A stretch of 64,000 bases of DNA from Deltaproteobacteria bacterium (GTDB lineage Bacteria; Myxococcota_A; UBA9160; UBA4427). Both the position numbers and the translations under genes were made by a program. Shown piece by piece: positions 18,587-27,345 of the stretch. Below the pieces are notes generated by a model. The model saw only the letters and a program-made list of their open reading frames with translations. It was not told where the DNA came from and made no database searches. The DNA is taken from assembly GCA_016713665.1 (NCBI GenBank), contig JADJOR010000001.1, forward strand, positions 1,116,001-1,180,000, read 5' to 3'. How positions within the stretch are numbered: the first letter of the stretch is position 1; each line of letters starts with the position of its first letter.

Positions 18587-18642
18587 GTTCGATCTCCTGC
18601 TCGATCCCCTGCTCGACCTCGTGCCCGATCCCGCGCTCGACC
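18571..18642 (-). repeat. Six degenerate 12-bp tandem repeats spanning the start of the DUF3604 gene
   Basis: Read on the minus strand, 72 bases divide into six 12-base units close to (G/A)GTCGAGCA(G/T)GA. Examples are GGTCGAGCAGGG at 18607-18618 and GATCGAGCAGGA at 18595-18606. The fourth unit supplies the AGGAG ribosome site, the fifth contains the ATG, and the sixth is coding. The array therefore covers the whole translation initiation region. Confidence 0.8.
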
Positions 18643-18860
18643 ACATGACCGTACCCGGCCGCATCCATAGATAGAAGGAAGAACGCCCCCGCCCGGCCCC
18701 GCTGCCGTCGCATTGCATCGTCGCTTCCTCCCGCCTGCCGGTCCACGAGAAGATCCGCGCTCCGCTCCCTCGCGTCCCGCCTCCTCTCAACTGGCGAGGC
18801 GCACGCAGGTTTCACCGCCTTCCGTTCGGAAGTCGCCCGGACGCGTTCGCGGAAGACACG

Positions 18861-20141
18861 TCAGGCGTTGCCTCGGGCGACCCGGAAGCGCGCCGGCAGC
18901 GCGGCGACCCGGCGGGTCGAGAGGAAGGCGGTCCACTCGGGCCGATCGACGCACGGCTCGAGCGCGAAGCCCCGCTCGAGCAGGGCCGAGAGCGCTTCCT
19001 GGATCTCGGCCCGGGCGATGGCGGCGCCGACGCAGTGGTGGACGCCGTGGCCGAAGGTGAAGTGGCGACTGTCGTTGCGGGTGACGTCGAAGCGATCGGG
19101 CTCGACGAAGCGGCGCGGATCGCGATTCGCCGAGGGGACCGAGAAGGCGACGTAGGCCCCCGGCGGGATGACGACGCCTTCGATCGTGAGGCCCTCGGTC
19201 GCGATCCGCGGGATGCTCGGGATCGGCGTCTCGTAGCGCGCGACCTCTTCGACGGCGCTCGGCACGAGCGCCGGATCGGCGCGCAGCTTCGCGAGCTCGT
19301 CGGGATGATCGGCGAGGGTCCAGAGGGCGTTCGCGAGCAGCGACTTCGTCGTGTCGTGGCCCGCGAAGAGCAGGTTCAGGATCAGGCCGCGCAGCTCGAC
19401 GTTCGAGAGCCGCTCGCCCGCCTCCTCGGCGGCGATCAGCGCGTCGAGCAGCGTCTCGCTCTCCTGCGCCCGGCGCCGGCGCTCGATCAGCTCGGAGGCC
19501 GCCGCGTCGAACTCGACGATCGCCTGCTCGATCGCCGTCCGCGAAGCCGGCGGGATCACCGCGCTGAACGCGTTCGACACCGTATCCGTCCAGCGCTCGA
19601 AGAGCGCGCGATCCCCGGCCTCGATCCCGACCATCGCGCAGAGCACCTCGAGGGGCAGCGCATGGCAGAAGGTCGCGACGAGGTCGACCTCGCCGGCGTC
19701 GGCGGCCTCGTCGATCAGACGGTGGGCCATCGCGCGGATCTGCGGGCGCAGGCGCGCGACCTGCCGCGGCGTGAAGGCACGGCCGACGAGACCGCGCAGT
19801 CGCGTGTGCTCCGGCGGATCGAGGGCGTTGGTCAGATGCTGCCACCAGCCGTAGAGCGGCCCGCTCGTGATGCCCTGATTCGCGAGCATCGCGTAGAGCG
19901 CCTGGCGCATCTGCGGATCGCGCAGCCCCGACTCGACGTGCTCGTAGCGCAGGACCTCGAAGTCCCCCGCCGTCGAGCGCACGACCGGCCAGCGCTCGCG
20001 CAGGGGCGCGAGCACGGCGTGGGTGTCGCGCCAGTAGTCGAGGGCGGTCGGGTCGACGCGGGGGAGCTCGGATTCGAGGGGCGCAGCGAGGTCGCGCGGG
20101 CTCCCCTGGCCGGCGGGGGGGACATCGTGAGGCGGATGCAT
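18861..20141 (-). CDS. Cytochrome P450
   Basis: A 426-residue soluble bacterial P450 with all signatures. These are the I-helix AGHDTT (260-265), ExxR at Glu299-Arg302, the PERF-like region DPRRFVEPDRFDV (341-353), and the heme-ligand loop FGHGVHHCVGAAIAR with Cys370. Unlike the P450 at 9293-10528, the conserved Asp-Thr pair is present. The ATG at 20141 gives a normal N-terminus. No ferredoxin or reductase gene adjoins it. It is divergent from the molybdenum hydroxylase genes, with 138 bases between. Substrate unknown; the surrounding genes suggest catabolism of an organic compound. Confidence 0.94.
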   Translation of the reverse strand: MHPPHDVPPAGQGSPRDLAAPLESELPRVDPTALDYWRDTHAVLAPLRERWPVVRSTAGDFEVLRYEHVESGLRDPQMRQALYAMLANQGITSGPLYGWWQHLTNALDPPEHTRLRGLVGRAFTPRQVARLRPQIRAMAHRLIDEAADAGEVDLVATFCHALPLEVLCAMVGIEAGDRALFERWTDTVSNAFSAVIPPASRTAIEQAIVEFDAAASELIERRRRAQESETLLDALIAAEEAGERLSNVELRGLILNLLFAGHDTTKSLLANALWTLADHPDELAKLRADPALVPSAVEEVARYETPIPSIPRIATEGLTIEGVVIPPGAYVAFSVPSANRDPRRFVEPDRFDVTRNDSRHFTFGHGVHHCVGAAIARAEIQEALSALLERGFALEPCVDRPEWTAFLSTRRVAALPARFRVARGNA

Positions 20142-20279
20142 GCAGGCGACGATGGCCCGGTCGCGGGTCGATCGTCAAGCGGACCAGCGCGTCGCACACG
20201 CGCCTCGCCATCCAGAAGGACGACCCGCCCGCGGCCGAACGCACTATGCTGGCGCGACATTCCGTCCCGGGAGGAGCCC

Positions 20280-20795
20280 ATGCCCGCCTACACCCTGACC
20301 GTCAACGGCGAACGCCGAACCGTCGAGGCCGCCGAGGATACGCCCCTGCTCTGGGTGATCCGCGATCTCCTGAACCTGACGGGCACGAAGTACGGCTGCG
20401 GCGCCGGCCTCTGCCGCGCCTGCACCGTCCACCTCGACGGCGAGGCCTCCTTCTCCTGCCAGATCCCGATCGCCGCCGTCGGCGCGAAGCGCGTCACGAC
20501 GATCGAAGGCCTTTCCCCGGATCGAAGCCACCCCCTGCAACAGGCCTGGATCGAGGAGGACGTGCCGCAATGCGGCTACTGCCAACCGGGGCAGATCATG
20601 AGCGCCGCGGCGCTCCTCGCACGAACGCCCGCGCCGAGCGACGACCAGATCGACGACTGGATGAAGACGAATCTCTGCCGCTGCGGGACCTACAACCGGA
20701 TCCGCAGCGCGATCCAGCGCGCCGCCGCCGCGCGGGCCGATGCGAAGGTCGGGACCCGCAGCGACGCGCACGACGAGGAGCCGAGCCATGGCTGA
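20280..20795 (+). CDS. (2Fe-2S) subunit of a molybdenum hydroxylase (IorA/CoxS-like)
   Basis: A 171-residue small subunit with all eight cluster cysteines. Cys40, Cys45, Cys48 and Cys60 form the plant-type [2Fe-2S] site; Cys98, Cys101, Cys133 and Cys135 form the second site (QCGYCQPGQ and LCRCGTY). It passes electrons from the molybdenum subunit encoded immediately downstream. GGAGG stands five bases before the ATG. The stop overlaps the start of the next gene by eight bases, so the two subunits are coupled. The two-subunit layout without a FAD subunit matches isoquinoline 1-oxidoreductase and related aldehyde oxidoreductases, whose electron acceptor is often a c-type cytochrome. Confidence 0.93.
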   Translation: MPAYTLTVNGERRTVEAAEDTPLLWVIRDLLNLTGTKYGCGAGLCRACTVHLDGEASFSCQIPIAAVGAKRVTTIEGLSPDRSHPLQQAWIEEDVPQCGYCQPGQIMSAAALLARTPAPSDDQIDDWMKTNLCRCGTYNRIRSAIQRAAAARADAKVGTRSDAHDEEPSHG

Positions 20796-23037
20796 GCCGA
20801 TCGACCACGCGAACGCCGCTCCTGCGCCCGCGGACGCTCAAACGACCAGGCCCGCAACCGCCGCGTCGCCCGACCTGCGCCGCCGCGACTTCCTGCAGAT
20901 CTCGGGCGGCGTCGGGATCGGCCTCATCGTCGCCTTCGCCCTGCCCTTCGCAGCCACGCGCGAAGCGGCGGCCGGACCGGAGGCCGCCGGCGACGCCGCG
21001 GCCGCCCGCGCAACCGGCGCCATGCCGGCGAGCGAGCTCAACGCCTTCCTCCGGATCGAGCCCGATGGCTCGGTCGTCTGCTCGATCCCGAAATCCGAGA
21101 TGGGCCAGGGCGTCCTGACCTCCCTCGCGATGCTCCTCGCCGAGGAGCTCGAGGTCGACTGGTCGAAGATCCGCTCGGAGCACGCGATCGCGAACGAGGC
21201 CCGCTACGGCCGCTGGCGGACCGGCGGAAGCTCGAGCGTGCGCGAGACCCATGACGCCTATCGAAGAGCCGGCGCGACGGCGCGCACGCTGCTCGTCGCC
21301 GCCGCCGCCGAGCGCTGGCAGGTCGCGGCCGAGACCTGCCGCGCCGATCGGGGCACCGTCGTCCACGCCGCGAGCGGCCGTCGCCTCGCCTACGCCGAGC
21401 TCGCCGAGCGCGCCGCGAAGCTGTCGCCCCCAGCCGAGCCCGCGCTGAAGCCCCGCTCGAAGTTCAGCCTGATCGGCAAGGACCTCCGCCGCCTCGACAC
21501 GCCGGCCAAGGTCGACGGCTCCGCCGTCTTCGGCCTCGACGTGCGGGTCCCGGGCATGCTCGTCGCCCAGGTCGAGCGTCCCCCGGATCTCGGCGGCCAG
21601 CTCGCGTCCTTCGATGCGAAGGCCGCGCTCGCGGTGCCGGGCGTCGTCGCGGTCTTCGAGATTCCGCGGGGCGTCGCGATCGTCGCGAAGCATTTCTGGG
21701 CGGCGCAGTCGGGGCGGAAGAAGCTCGCGATCCGCTGGACGCCGGGTCCCCACGGCGCCCTCGACAACGAAGCGATCCGGAAGCTCTGCACGGCCGCGGT
21801 CGAGAAGGGCGCCCCGGTCCGCACGGAGGGCGACGTGGCGCGCGCCGTCGCGAGCGCCGGCCCGAAGCGGACGCTCGAGGCGGTCTACGACTTCCCGTTC
21901 CTCGCCCACGCGACCCTCGAGCCGATGAACTGCACGGCGAAGGTCGATGCTTCGGGCTGCGAGCTCTGGGTCCCGACCCAGTCGCCGACGGCCGCCGCCG
22001 ACGCCGCGGCGAAGATCCTGGGCATCCCGGCGGATCGCGTCCGCGTGAACACGACGCTCCTCGGCGGCGGCTTCGGGCGCCGCGGCGACTCCGACTTCGT
22101 CGAGGACGCGGTCCACATCGCGAAGCAGATGAAGGCCCCCGTCCAGGTCGTCTACACCCGCGAAGACGACATGCGCGCCGGGCTCTACCGGCCGACCGGA
22201 ACCAACTTGATGCGCGGCGCCGTCGACGCCGAGGGCTGGCCCGTCGTCTGGGAGCAGCGCATCGCGAGCCAGTCGCTGCTGCGCGAGAAGGGCTGGCCGA
22301 CGAAGGACGGCATCGACTTCGCGGCGGTCGAGGGCGTGAAGAACCTCCCCTACGCGATCCCGAACGTCTTCGTGAGCTGGGCCGACGTCGTGCTGCCGGT
22401 CTCGATCCATTGGTGGCGCTCGGTCGGCAGCTCGCAGAACGGCTGGGTGACGGAGTGCTTCTTCGACGAGCTCTGCCGCCTCGGCGGCAAGGATCCGCTC
22501 GCGGCGCGCAAGCATCTGCTGAAGGACCACCCGCGCCACGTTCGCGTGCTCGAGAAGGCCGCGAGCGAGGCGGGCTTCGGCAAGCCGCTGCCGAAGGGCC
22601 ATGCGCTGGGCATCGCGGTCCACGAATCCTTCGGCAGCATCGTCGCCGAGACCGCCGAGGTCTCCCTCGACGCCGACGGCACGCCCCGGGTCCACCGCGT
22701 GGTCTGCGTCGTCGACTGCGGCGAGGTCGTGCATCCCGCCGGTGTGCGCCATCAGATGGAGAGCGGCATCACGATGGGGCTCTCGGCGGCGCTCTGGGGC
22801 GAGGTCGCGATCGAGAAGGGCCGGATCGTGACGACCAACTACGATCGCTACCCGATCGCCCGCATCGACCAGACGCCCCGCATCGAGACCTTCATCATCG
22901 CCGAAGGCGACGCGATGGGCGGGATCGGCGAGCCGGGGACCCCGCCGATCGCGCCGGCGATCTGCAACGCGCTGCTCGCGCTGACGGGGAAGCCGATCCG
23001 GCGGCTGCCGATCGGTCGCGTGACGCACATGACCTGA
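20788..23037 (+). CDS. Molybdopterin-binding subunit of a molybdenum hydroxylase (IorB-like)
   Basis: A 749-residue catalytic subunit of the xanthine dehydrogenase/aldehyde oxidoreductase family, arranged as in IorB. It begins with a twin-arginine signal, RRRDFLQISGG (31-41) plus a hydrophobic stretch, so the heterodimer is likely exported folded and the partner carried with it. Family motifs seen are LGGGFGRRGDSDF near 430, the repeat EMGQGVLTSLAMLLAEEL near 117-134, and the catalytic glutamate in GGIGEPGTPPIAPAI near the C-terminus. The reaction is hydroxylation of an aldehyde or N-heteroaromatic substrate, which cannot be specified. Overlaps its small-subunit gene by eight bases; an SDR gene follows 119 bases later. 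Confidence 0.92.
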   Translation: MAEPIDHANAAPAPADAQTTRPATAASPDLRRRDFLQISGGVGIGLIVAFALPFAATREAAAGPEAAGDAAAARATGAMPASELNAFLRIEPDGSVVCSIPKSEMGQGVLTSLAMLLAEELEVDWSKIRSEHAIANEARYGRWRTGGSSSVRETHDAYRRAGATARTLLVAAAAERWQVAAETCRADRGTVVHAASGRRLAYAELAERAAKLSPPAEPALKPRSKFSLIGKDLRRLDTPAKVDGSAVFGLDVRVPGMLVAQVERPPDLGGQLASFDAKAALAVPGVVAVFEIPRGVAIVAKHFWAAQSGRKKLAIRWTPGPHGALDNEAIRKLCTAAVEKGAPVRTEGDVARAVASAGPKRTLEAVYDFPFLAHATLEPMNCTAKVDASGCELWVPTQSPTAAADAAAKILGIPADRVRVNTTLLGGGFGRRGDSDFVEDAVHIAKQMKAPVQVVYTREDDMRAGLYRPTGTNLMRGAVDAEGWPVVWEQRIASQSLLREKGWPTKDGIDFAAVEGVKNLPYAIPNVFVSWADVVLPVSIHWWRSVGSSQNGWVTECFFDELCRLGGKDPLAARKHLLKDHPRHVRVLEKAASEAGFGKPLPKGHALGIAVHESFGSIVAETAEVSLDADGTPRVHRVVCVVDCGEVVHPAGVRHQMESGITMGLSAALWGEVAIEKGRIVTTNYDRYPIARIDQTPRIETFIIAEGDAMGGIGEPGTPPIAPAICNALLALTGKPIRRLPIGRVTHMT

Positions 23038-23156
23038 TCCTTCGGGCCGCGCGCACGCCCCGGGCGACGGCGTGCAAACCCGGGCGGATGCGGCTCGCTC
23101 GTTCGCTCGCAACCCGACCCCCTGCGCGTCCGCGCAGGGCCCGATGGAGACGATCG

Positions 23157-23984
23157 ATGGCCTTCCAGCTGAGCGGCCTCGAAGGCCGGACCGCCCTCGT
23201 GACCGGCGCCGGTCGCCGCCGCGGCATCGGCCGCACCGTCGCCCTCGAGCTCGCGAAGGCCGGCTGCGACGTCGTCGTGACGGGCAGCGGCCGCGACCCG
23301 TCGGGCTTCCCGGCCGACGAGCGCGCGATCGGCTGGCGCGACGTCGAGTCCGTCGCCGAGGAGATCCGCGGGCTCGGGCGCCGGGCGCTGGCCGCCGTCT
23401 GCGACATCGCCTCGCTCCCCGACGTCCGCGCCCTCGGCGAACGCGTCGCGCGGGAGATGGGGGGCGTCGACTTCGTCGTCAACAACGCGGCCCTCGTCCC
23501 CCCCGGACGCGAGCGCGTCGCCGTCCATCAGGCCGATCCCGAGATCGCCGCCCGGGTCTTCGACGTCAACCTCAAGGGCACCTACTTCATGTGCCACGTC
23601 TTCGGCCGATTGCTCGTCGAGCAGGCCCGTGGCGGCGCGATCGTCAACATCACGTCGATCGCCGGCAAGCGCATGGCCCCGCGCAACGCGGCCTATGGAA
23701 CCAGCAAGGCGGCGCTCCACGCGCTGACCGCCGCCCTGTCCGGCGAGCTCGGGGAGCACGCGATCCGCGTGAACGGCGTCTGCCCGGGGATCACGGTGAC
23801 CTCGGCCATGGACGAGGTCCCGGAGAGCGCGTGGGAGCCGATGATCAAGGCGAACATTCCGCTCGGGCGCGCGGGGCGGCCCGAGGACACGGCGGGGCTC
23901 GTGCTCTTCCTCTGCAGCGATCAGGGGGCCTGGATCACAGGCCAGATCTACAGCGTCGACGGCGGGCAGGTGGCGGGACGTTAG
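23157..23984 (+). CDS. Short-chain dehydrogenase/reductase
   Basis: A 275-residue classical SDR. The cofactor-binding turn is TGAGRRRGIG (16-25), NNAAL is at 109-113, and the catalytic residues are Ser167, Tyr180 and Lys184 in YGTSK. The C-terminal GRAGRPEDTAGLVLFLCSD is the usual family end. The three-arginine insertion in the glycine-rich turn and the loop after strand 2 (SGRDPSGFPADE) make it somewhat longer than FabG-type SDRs. GGAG lies seven bases before the ATG. It follows the molybdenum hydroxylase genes and probably acts in the same catabolic route. Substrate not identifiable. Confidence 0.92.
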   Translation: MAFQLSGLEGRTALVTGAGRRRGIGRTVALELAKAGCDVVVTGSGRDPSGFPADERAIGWRDVESVAEEIRGLGRRALAAVCDIASLPDVRALGERVAREMGGVDFVVNNAALVPPGRERVAVHQADPEIAARVFDVNLKGTYFMCHVFGRLLVEQARGGAIVNITSIAGKRMAPRNAAYGTSKAALHALTAALSGELGEHAIRVNGVCPGITVTSAMDEVPESAWEPMIKANIPLGRAGRPEDTAGLVLFLCSDQGAWITGQIYSVDGGQVAGR

Positions 23985-24006
23985 GCGGGCTCGAGCGACG
24001 CCCGTC

Positions 24007-25452
24007 TCAGCGCCCGGCGAGGCGCTTCGTCACCGCCTCCCCGACCACCGTCCCCTCGAAGAACCGCGGATTCGTCCCCGCCCAGAGCCGGACCGGGTTG
24101 CCGAAGACGAAGTCCTCGAACTGCCCCTCGTCGATCCGGCCCTCCTCGACGAGCTCCCACGCCTCCGGCAGCACCTCGCGCATGTCGCGCACGTCCCAGT
24201 GGCCGACGTCCGAAGCGAAGACGGCCGGCAGCTTGACGCCCCCCGGCGTCAGCGACGGCGAGAAGGCGATCGCGTTCATCGGGTCGTCGGCCTCGCAGCC
24301 GAAGAAGAACTGCTCCTGGAACATCCGCAAGAGATCCTCGGCGGAGCGGATCTGCGACTCGCCGAACATGTCGACCCGCGGCAGATCCTCGTTCGGATCC
24401 GAGAGGCCCGAGAGCGCGTCGCCGAGGCGGTCCATCGTCTCGCGCATCCGCCCCCGCGCGTGCTTCTCGAAGAGCGAGGCGAGGCGCGCGCGGTCGAGAC
24501 GCGCCGGGTCGTAGTGCTGGATCGCGTCGATGTTCCGCTTCTCGTAATGGCCGAGGAGCCCCGCCAGCAGGACCGCCGCCCAGGCGACGCCGCCCTCCTG
24601 GAACGCGAAGCGCAGCTTCGGGAAGCGCATCGCGACGCCGCCGAAGACGAGCGAGCGGCAGGTCCCCTCGCCGGCCGCCGCGAAGTTCCCGACCTGGTTG
24701 TAGGAGTTGTTCGTCGTCGACATGCGTGTCCCGAAGCCCTGGCCCCCGGCGTGGAAGGTCGGCGCGACGCCGAGCGCTTCGCAGCGGCGCCAGAACGGGT
24801 CGTAGTCGTGGAGCGAGTCGTGGCCCAGGGTGTCGATCCACTGCGCCTGCCCGGGCCGCGTGTCGTTCGGATCGATCCGCCGCGGGATCGCGCCGCCCAG
24901 CATGACCGACTTGAGACCGAGGGTCCCGACGGCGTAGTCGAGCTCGGCGATCGCCTCCTCGGGCGTGAAGGTCGGGATCGCGGCGACGGGCTCGAGGCGA
25001 TCGCGGAAGCCCTGGTAGGCCTCGGCATAATATCGATTGAAGGCCCGCGCCATCGCGCAGCGGACCTCGGCGTCGTCGAGGGCGGTGACCGCGAGGCCGT
25101 AGGTCGGATAGAGGATCGCGTAGTCGATGCCGAGCTCGTCGAGGCGCTCGTACATGAGGCCGGGGAGCATGGCCGTCGCGCGATCGAGGGTGTTCTCGGT
25201 GGGGATGCCCCAGATGCCGATCGCGTGGAGGCCGACCTTCCTCCGTTCGCGGCGATCCGGGATCGCGCGGCGAAACGAGCCCGCCTGGAACATGCGGTCG
25301 AAGCGCTTCGCGACGTCCTCCCCCGCGATCTCGACGACGAAGTCGCGCACGATCGGGACGTATTCGATCAGGTGGCCATCGCTGTCGATCACGGGATGGG
25401 AGATCGCGCGGCGGACCTTCGCGACCGCATCGGTGGAATGACTCGAGCTCAT
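24007..25452 (-). CDS. Amidohydrolase family (amidohydrolase-2, TIM-barrel) protein
   Basis: A 481-residue metal-dependent amidohydrolase of the Amidohydro_2 group. The N-terminal metal motif is VIDSDGHLIEY (21-31). A mid-domain His lies in TFHAGGQG, and the catalytic Asp is in FASDVGHWDV near the C-terminus. Homologues decarboxylate or hydrolyse aromatic ring-cleavage products, but many are of unknown substrate. GAGAGGAG stands eight bases before the ATG. It converges with the SDR gene (22 bases between stops) and is divergent from the D-aminoacylase-like gene. Confidence 0.87.
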   Translation of the reverse strand: MSSSHSTDAVAKVRRAISHPVIDSDGHLIEYVPIVRDFVVEIAGEDVAKRFDRMFQAGSFRRAIPDRRERRKVGLHAIGIWGIPTENTLDRATAMLPGLMYERLDELGIDYAILYPTYGLAVTALDDAEVRCAMARAFNRYYAEAYQGFRDRLEPVAAIPTFTPEEAIAELDYAVGTLGLKSVMLGGAIPRRIDPNDTRPGQAQWIDTLGHDSLHDYDPFWRRCEALGVAPTFHAGGQGFGTRMSTTNNSYNQVGNFAAAGEGTCRSLVFGGVAMRFPKLRFAFQEGGVAWAAVLLAGLLGHYEKRNIDAIQHYDPARLDRARLASLFEKHARGRMRETMDRLGDALSGLSDPNEDLPRVDMFGESQIRSAEDLLRMFQEQFFFGCEADDPMNAIAFSPSLTPGGVKLPAVFASDVGHWDVRDMREVLPEAWELVEEGRIDEGQFEDFVFGNPVRLWAGTNPRFFEGTVVGEAVTKRLAGR

Positions 25453-25586
25453 GGATCGGACTCCTCTCGGGATCGACCGGGCGAAGATCGCCGGGCCGGC
25501 CTCGCACGCCTAGATTGACTCTTCCCACCGCGTCTGGGAAGCTCGTCGCGGGGCCGATCCGGCCTCGCTCCGGGAGGCGATCCGCC

Positions 25587-27302
25587 ATGCACGACCTCGT
25601 GATCCAGGGGGGCACCGTCGTCGACGGCACCGGCCTTCCCGCCCGCACCGCCGACGTCGCCATCGCGAACGGTCGCATCGAGGCCCTCGGCCGCGACCTC
25701 GGCCCCGCCCGTCGCAGCCTCGACGCCGACGGCCTGCTCGTCACCCCGGGCTGGGTCGACATCCACAGCCACTACGACGGACAGGCGCTCTGGGACCCGC
25801 TGCTCGAGACCTCGGCGGCCCACGGCGTCACGACCGTCGTGATGGGCAATTGCGGCGTCGGCTTCGCGCCGGTCCGCCCGAGCGAGCGCGCCTTCACGAT
25901 CGCCCTGATGGAGGGCGTCGAGGACATCCCCGCCGCCGTCCTCGAGCAGGGCCTCGCCTGGAACTGGCAATCCTTCCCCGAATATCTCGACGCCCTCGAG
26001 ACTTCCCGCCACGCGATCGGCGTCGTCGCGCAGGTCCCGCACGCGGCGCTGCGGGTCTTCGTGATGGGCGAGCGCGGCATCGATCACGCCGCCGTCGCGA
26101 CCGACGACGAAATTGCGCGCATGGGCGCGCTCGCCGTCGAGGCCATCGAGGCCGGCGCCGTCGGCTTCACGACCTCGCGCTCGAAGAACCACGTCGCCTC
26201 GGACGGCCGCCTGACGCCCTCGTTCAGCGCCGGGATGCCCGAGCTCCTCGGCATCGCCGCGGCGATCGGCCGCCTCGGTCGCGGTGTCTTCGAGTTCAAC
26301 CTCGACAACGTCGACGTCGAGGGCGATCTCGCGCTGATGCGGCGCGTCTGCGAGGTCGGCCGCCGGCCGCTCTCGGTCGCCCTGCTCCAGCGCCCGGGGC
26401 ATCCCCCGGATCGCTATCGCCGCGTGCTCGAGGGCTTCGCGCAGGCGGCTCGGGACGGGCTCGACCTCCGCGGCCAGGTGGCGCCCCGGCCGACGGGCCT
26501 GCTCCTCTCGCTCGGCGGCCGCGTCAATCCCCTGCGCCCGTCGCCGACCTATCAGGCGCTCGAGAAGCAGGCCGCCGCCCGCGCCGAGGCCGAGCGTGCG
26601 GCGACGCTCCGCGCCGCCCTCGCCGACGCCGACACGCGCGCCCGGATCCTCGCGGAGCTCGAGGGCGAGGCCGACATGGTGGGCCGCTTCCCGTCGGTCT
26701 TCGATCTCGTGAGCCCGAGCGAGCTCGTCCTCGACCCGAGCCGCTGCCTCGCCGCCCGAGCCCGTGCGACGGGTGTCGCGACCCGGGCCCTCGTCTACGA
26801 CGTGCTCGCCGCGGGCCGCATGGTCTACGTCCCGGTCTCGAACTACGTCGAGGGCGATCTGCGGGCGACCCGCGAGATGCTCGTCGACCCGTACACCGTC
26901 CCTGGCCTCTCCGACGGCGGTGCCCACTGCACGATGATCGCCGACTTCGACTATCCGACCCATCTGCTGCGCTACTGGGGCCGCGACGCGCCCGAGGATC
27001 AGCGCATCCCGCTCGAGCTGCTCGTGAAGAAGCAGTGCGCCGATACGGCGTCGCTGGTCGGGTTGAACGATCGCGGCGTCCTCGCTCCCGGCCGCCAGGC
27101 CGACGTCAACCTGGTCGACCTCGCTGCGATCGGCTCGACCGCGCCCGCGCTGGTCGCCGACCTGCCCGGCGGCGGCGCGCGTCTCGTCGGTCGCGGGACC
27201 GGCTACGTCGCGACCCTCGTGAAGGGGGAGCTCGCGTTCGAGCGCGGACGACATACCGGCGTCTTCGCGGGCGGCCTCGTCCGGGGCGGCGGTCGGTGTT
27301 AG
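25587..27302 (+). CDS. N-acyl-D-amino-acid deacylase-like amidohydrolase
   Basis: A 571-residue amidohydrolase of the D-aminoacylase/dihydroorotase group. The metal motif is GWVDIHSHYDGQALWDP with His60 and His62, GNCGVGFAPVRP is the second family signature, and LSDGGAHCTMIADFDYPTH carries the C-terminal catalytic Asp. GLNDRGVLAPGRQADVNLVDL is the standard closing beta-sandwich motif. Length fits. Such enzymes usually remove acyl groups from D-amino acids, but many homologues have other amide substrates. The start is the ATG preceded by CGGGAGG; earlier in-frame sequence is not protein-like. The zinc alcohol dehydrogenase gene follows within about 40 bases, so cotranscription is likely. Confidence 0.88.
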   Translation: MHDLVIQGGTVVDGTGLPARTADVAIANGRIEALGRDLGPARRSLDADGLLVTPGWVDIHSHYDGQALWDPLLETSAAHGVTTVVMGNCGVGFAPVRPSERAFTIALMEGVEDIPAAVLEQGLAWNWQSFPEYLDALETSRHAIGVVAQVPHAALRVFVMGERGIDHAAVATDDEIARMGALAVEAIEAGAVGFTTSRSKNHVASDGRLTPSFSAGMPELLGIAAAIGRLGRGVFEFNLDNVDVEGDLALMRRVCEVGRRPLSVALLQRPGHPPDRYRRVLEGFAQAARDGLDLRGQVAPRPTGLLLSLGGRVNPLRPSPTYQALEKQAAARAEAERAATLRAALADADTRARILAELEGEADMVGRFPSVFDLVSPSELVLDPSRCLAARARATGVATRALVYDVLAAGRMVYVPVSNYVEGDLRATREMLVDPYTVPGLSDGGAHCTMIADFDYPTHLLRYWGRDAPEDQRIPLELLVKKQCADTASLVGLNDRGVLAPGRQADVNLVDLAAIGSTAPALVADLPGGGARLVGRGTGYVATLVKGELAFERGRHTGVFAGGLVRGGGRC

Positions 27303-27345
27303 GCAACGGCGGCCCGGCGGACGCGTCGGGGCAATGGGGCACGCG

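Noticed and set aside
20596..23112. Long minus-strand frame opposite the molybdenum hydroxylase large subunit
   Set aside because: No recognisable motif; composition of an antisense frame. The plus-strand protein has a twin-arginine signal and all family motifs.
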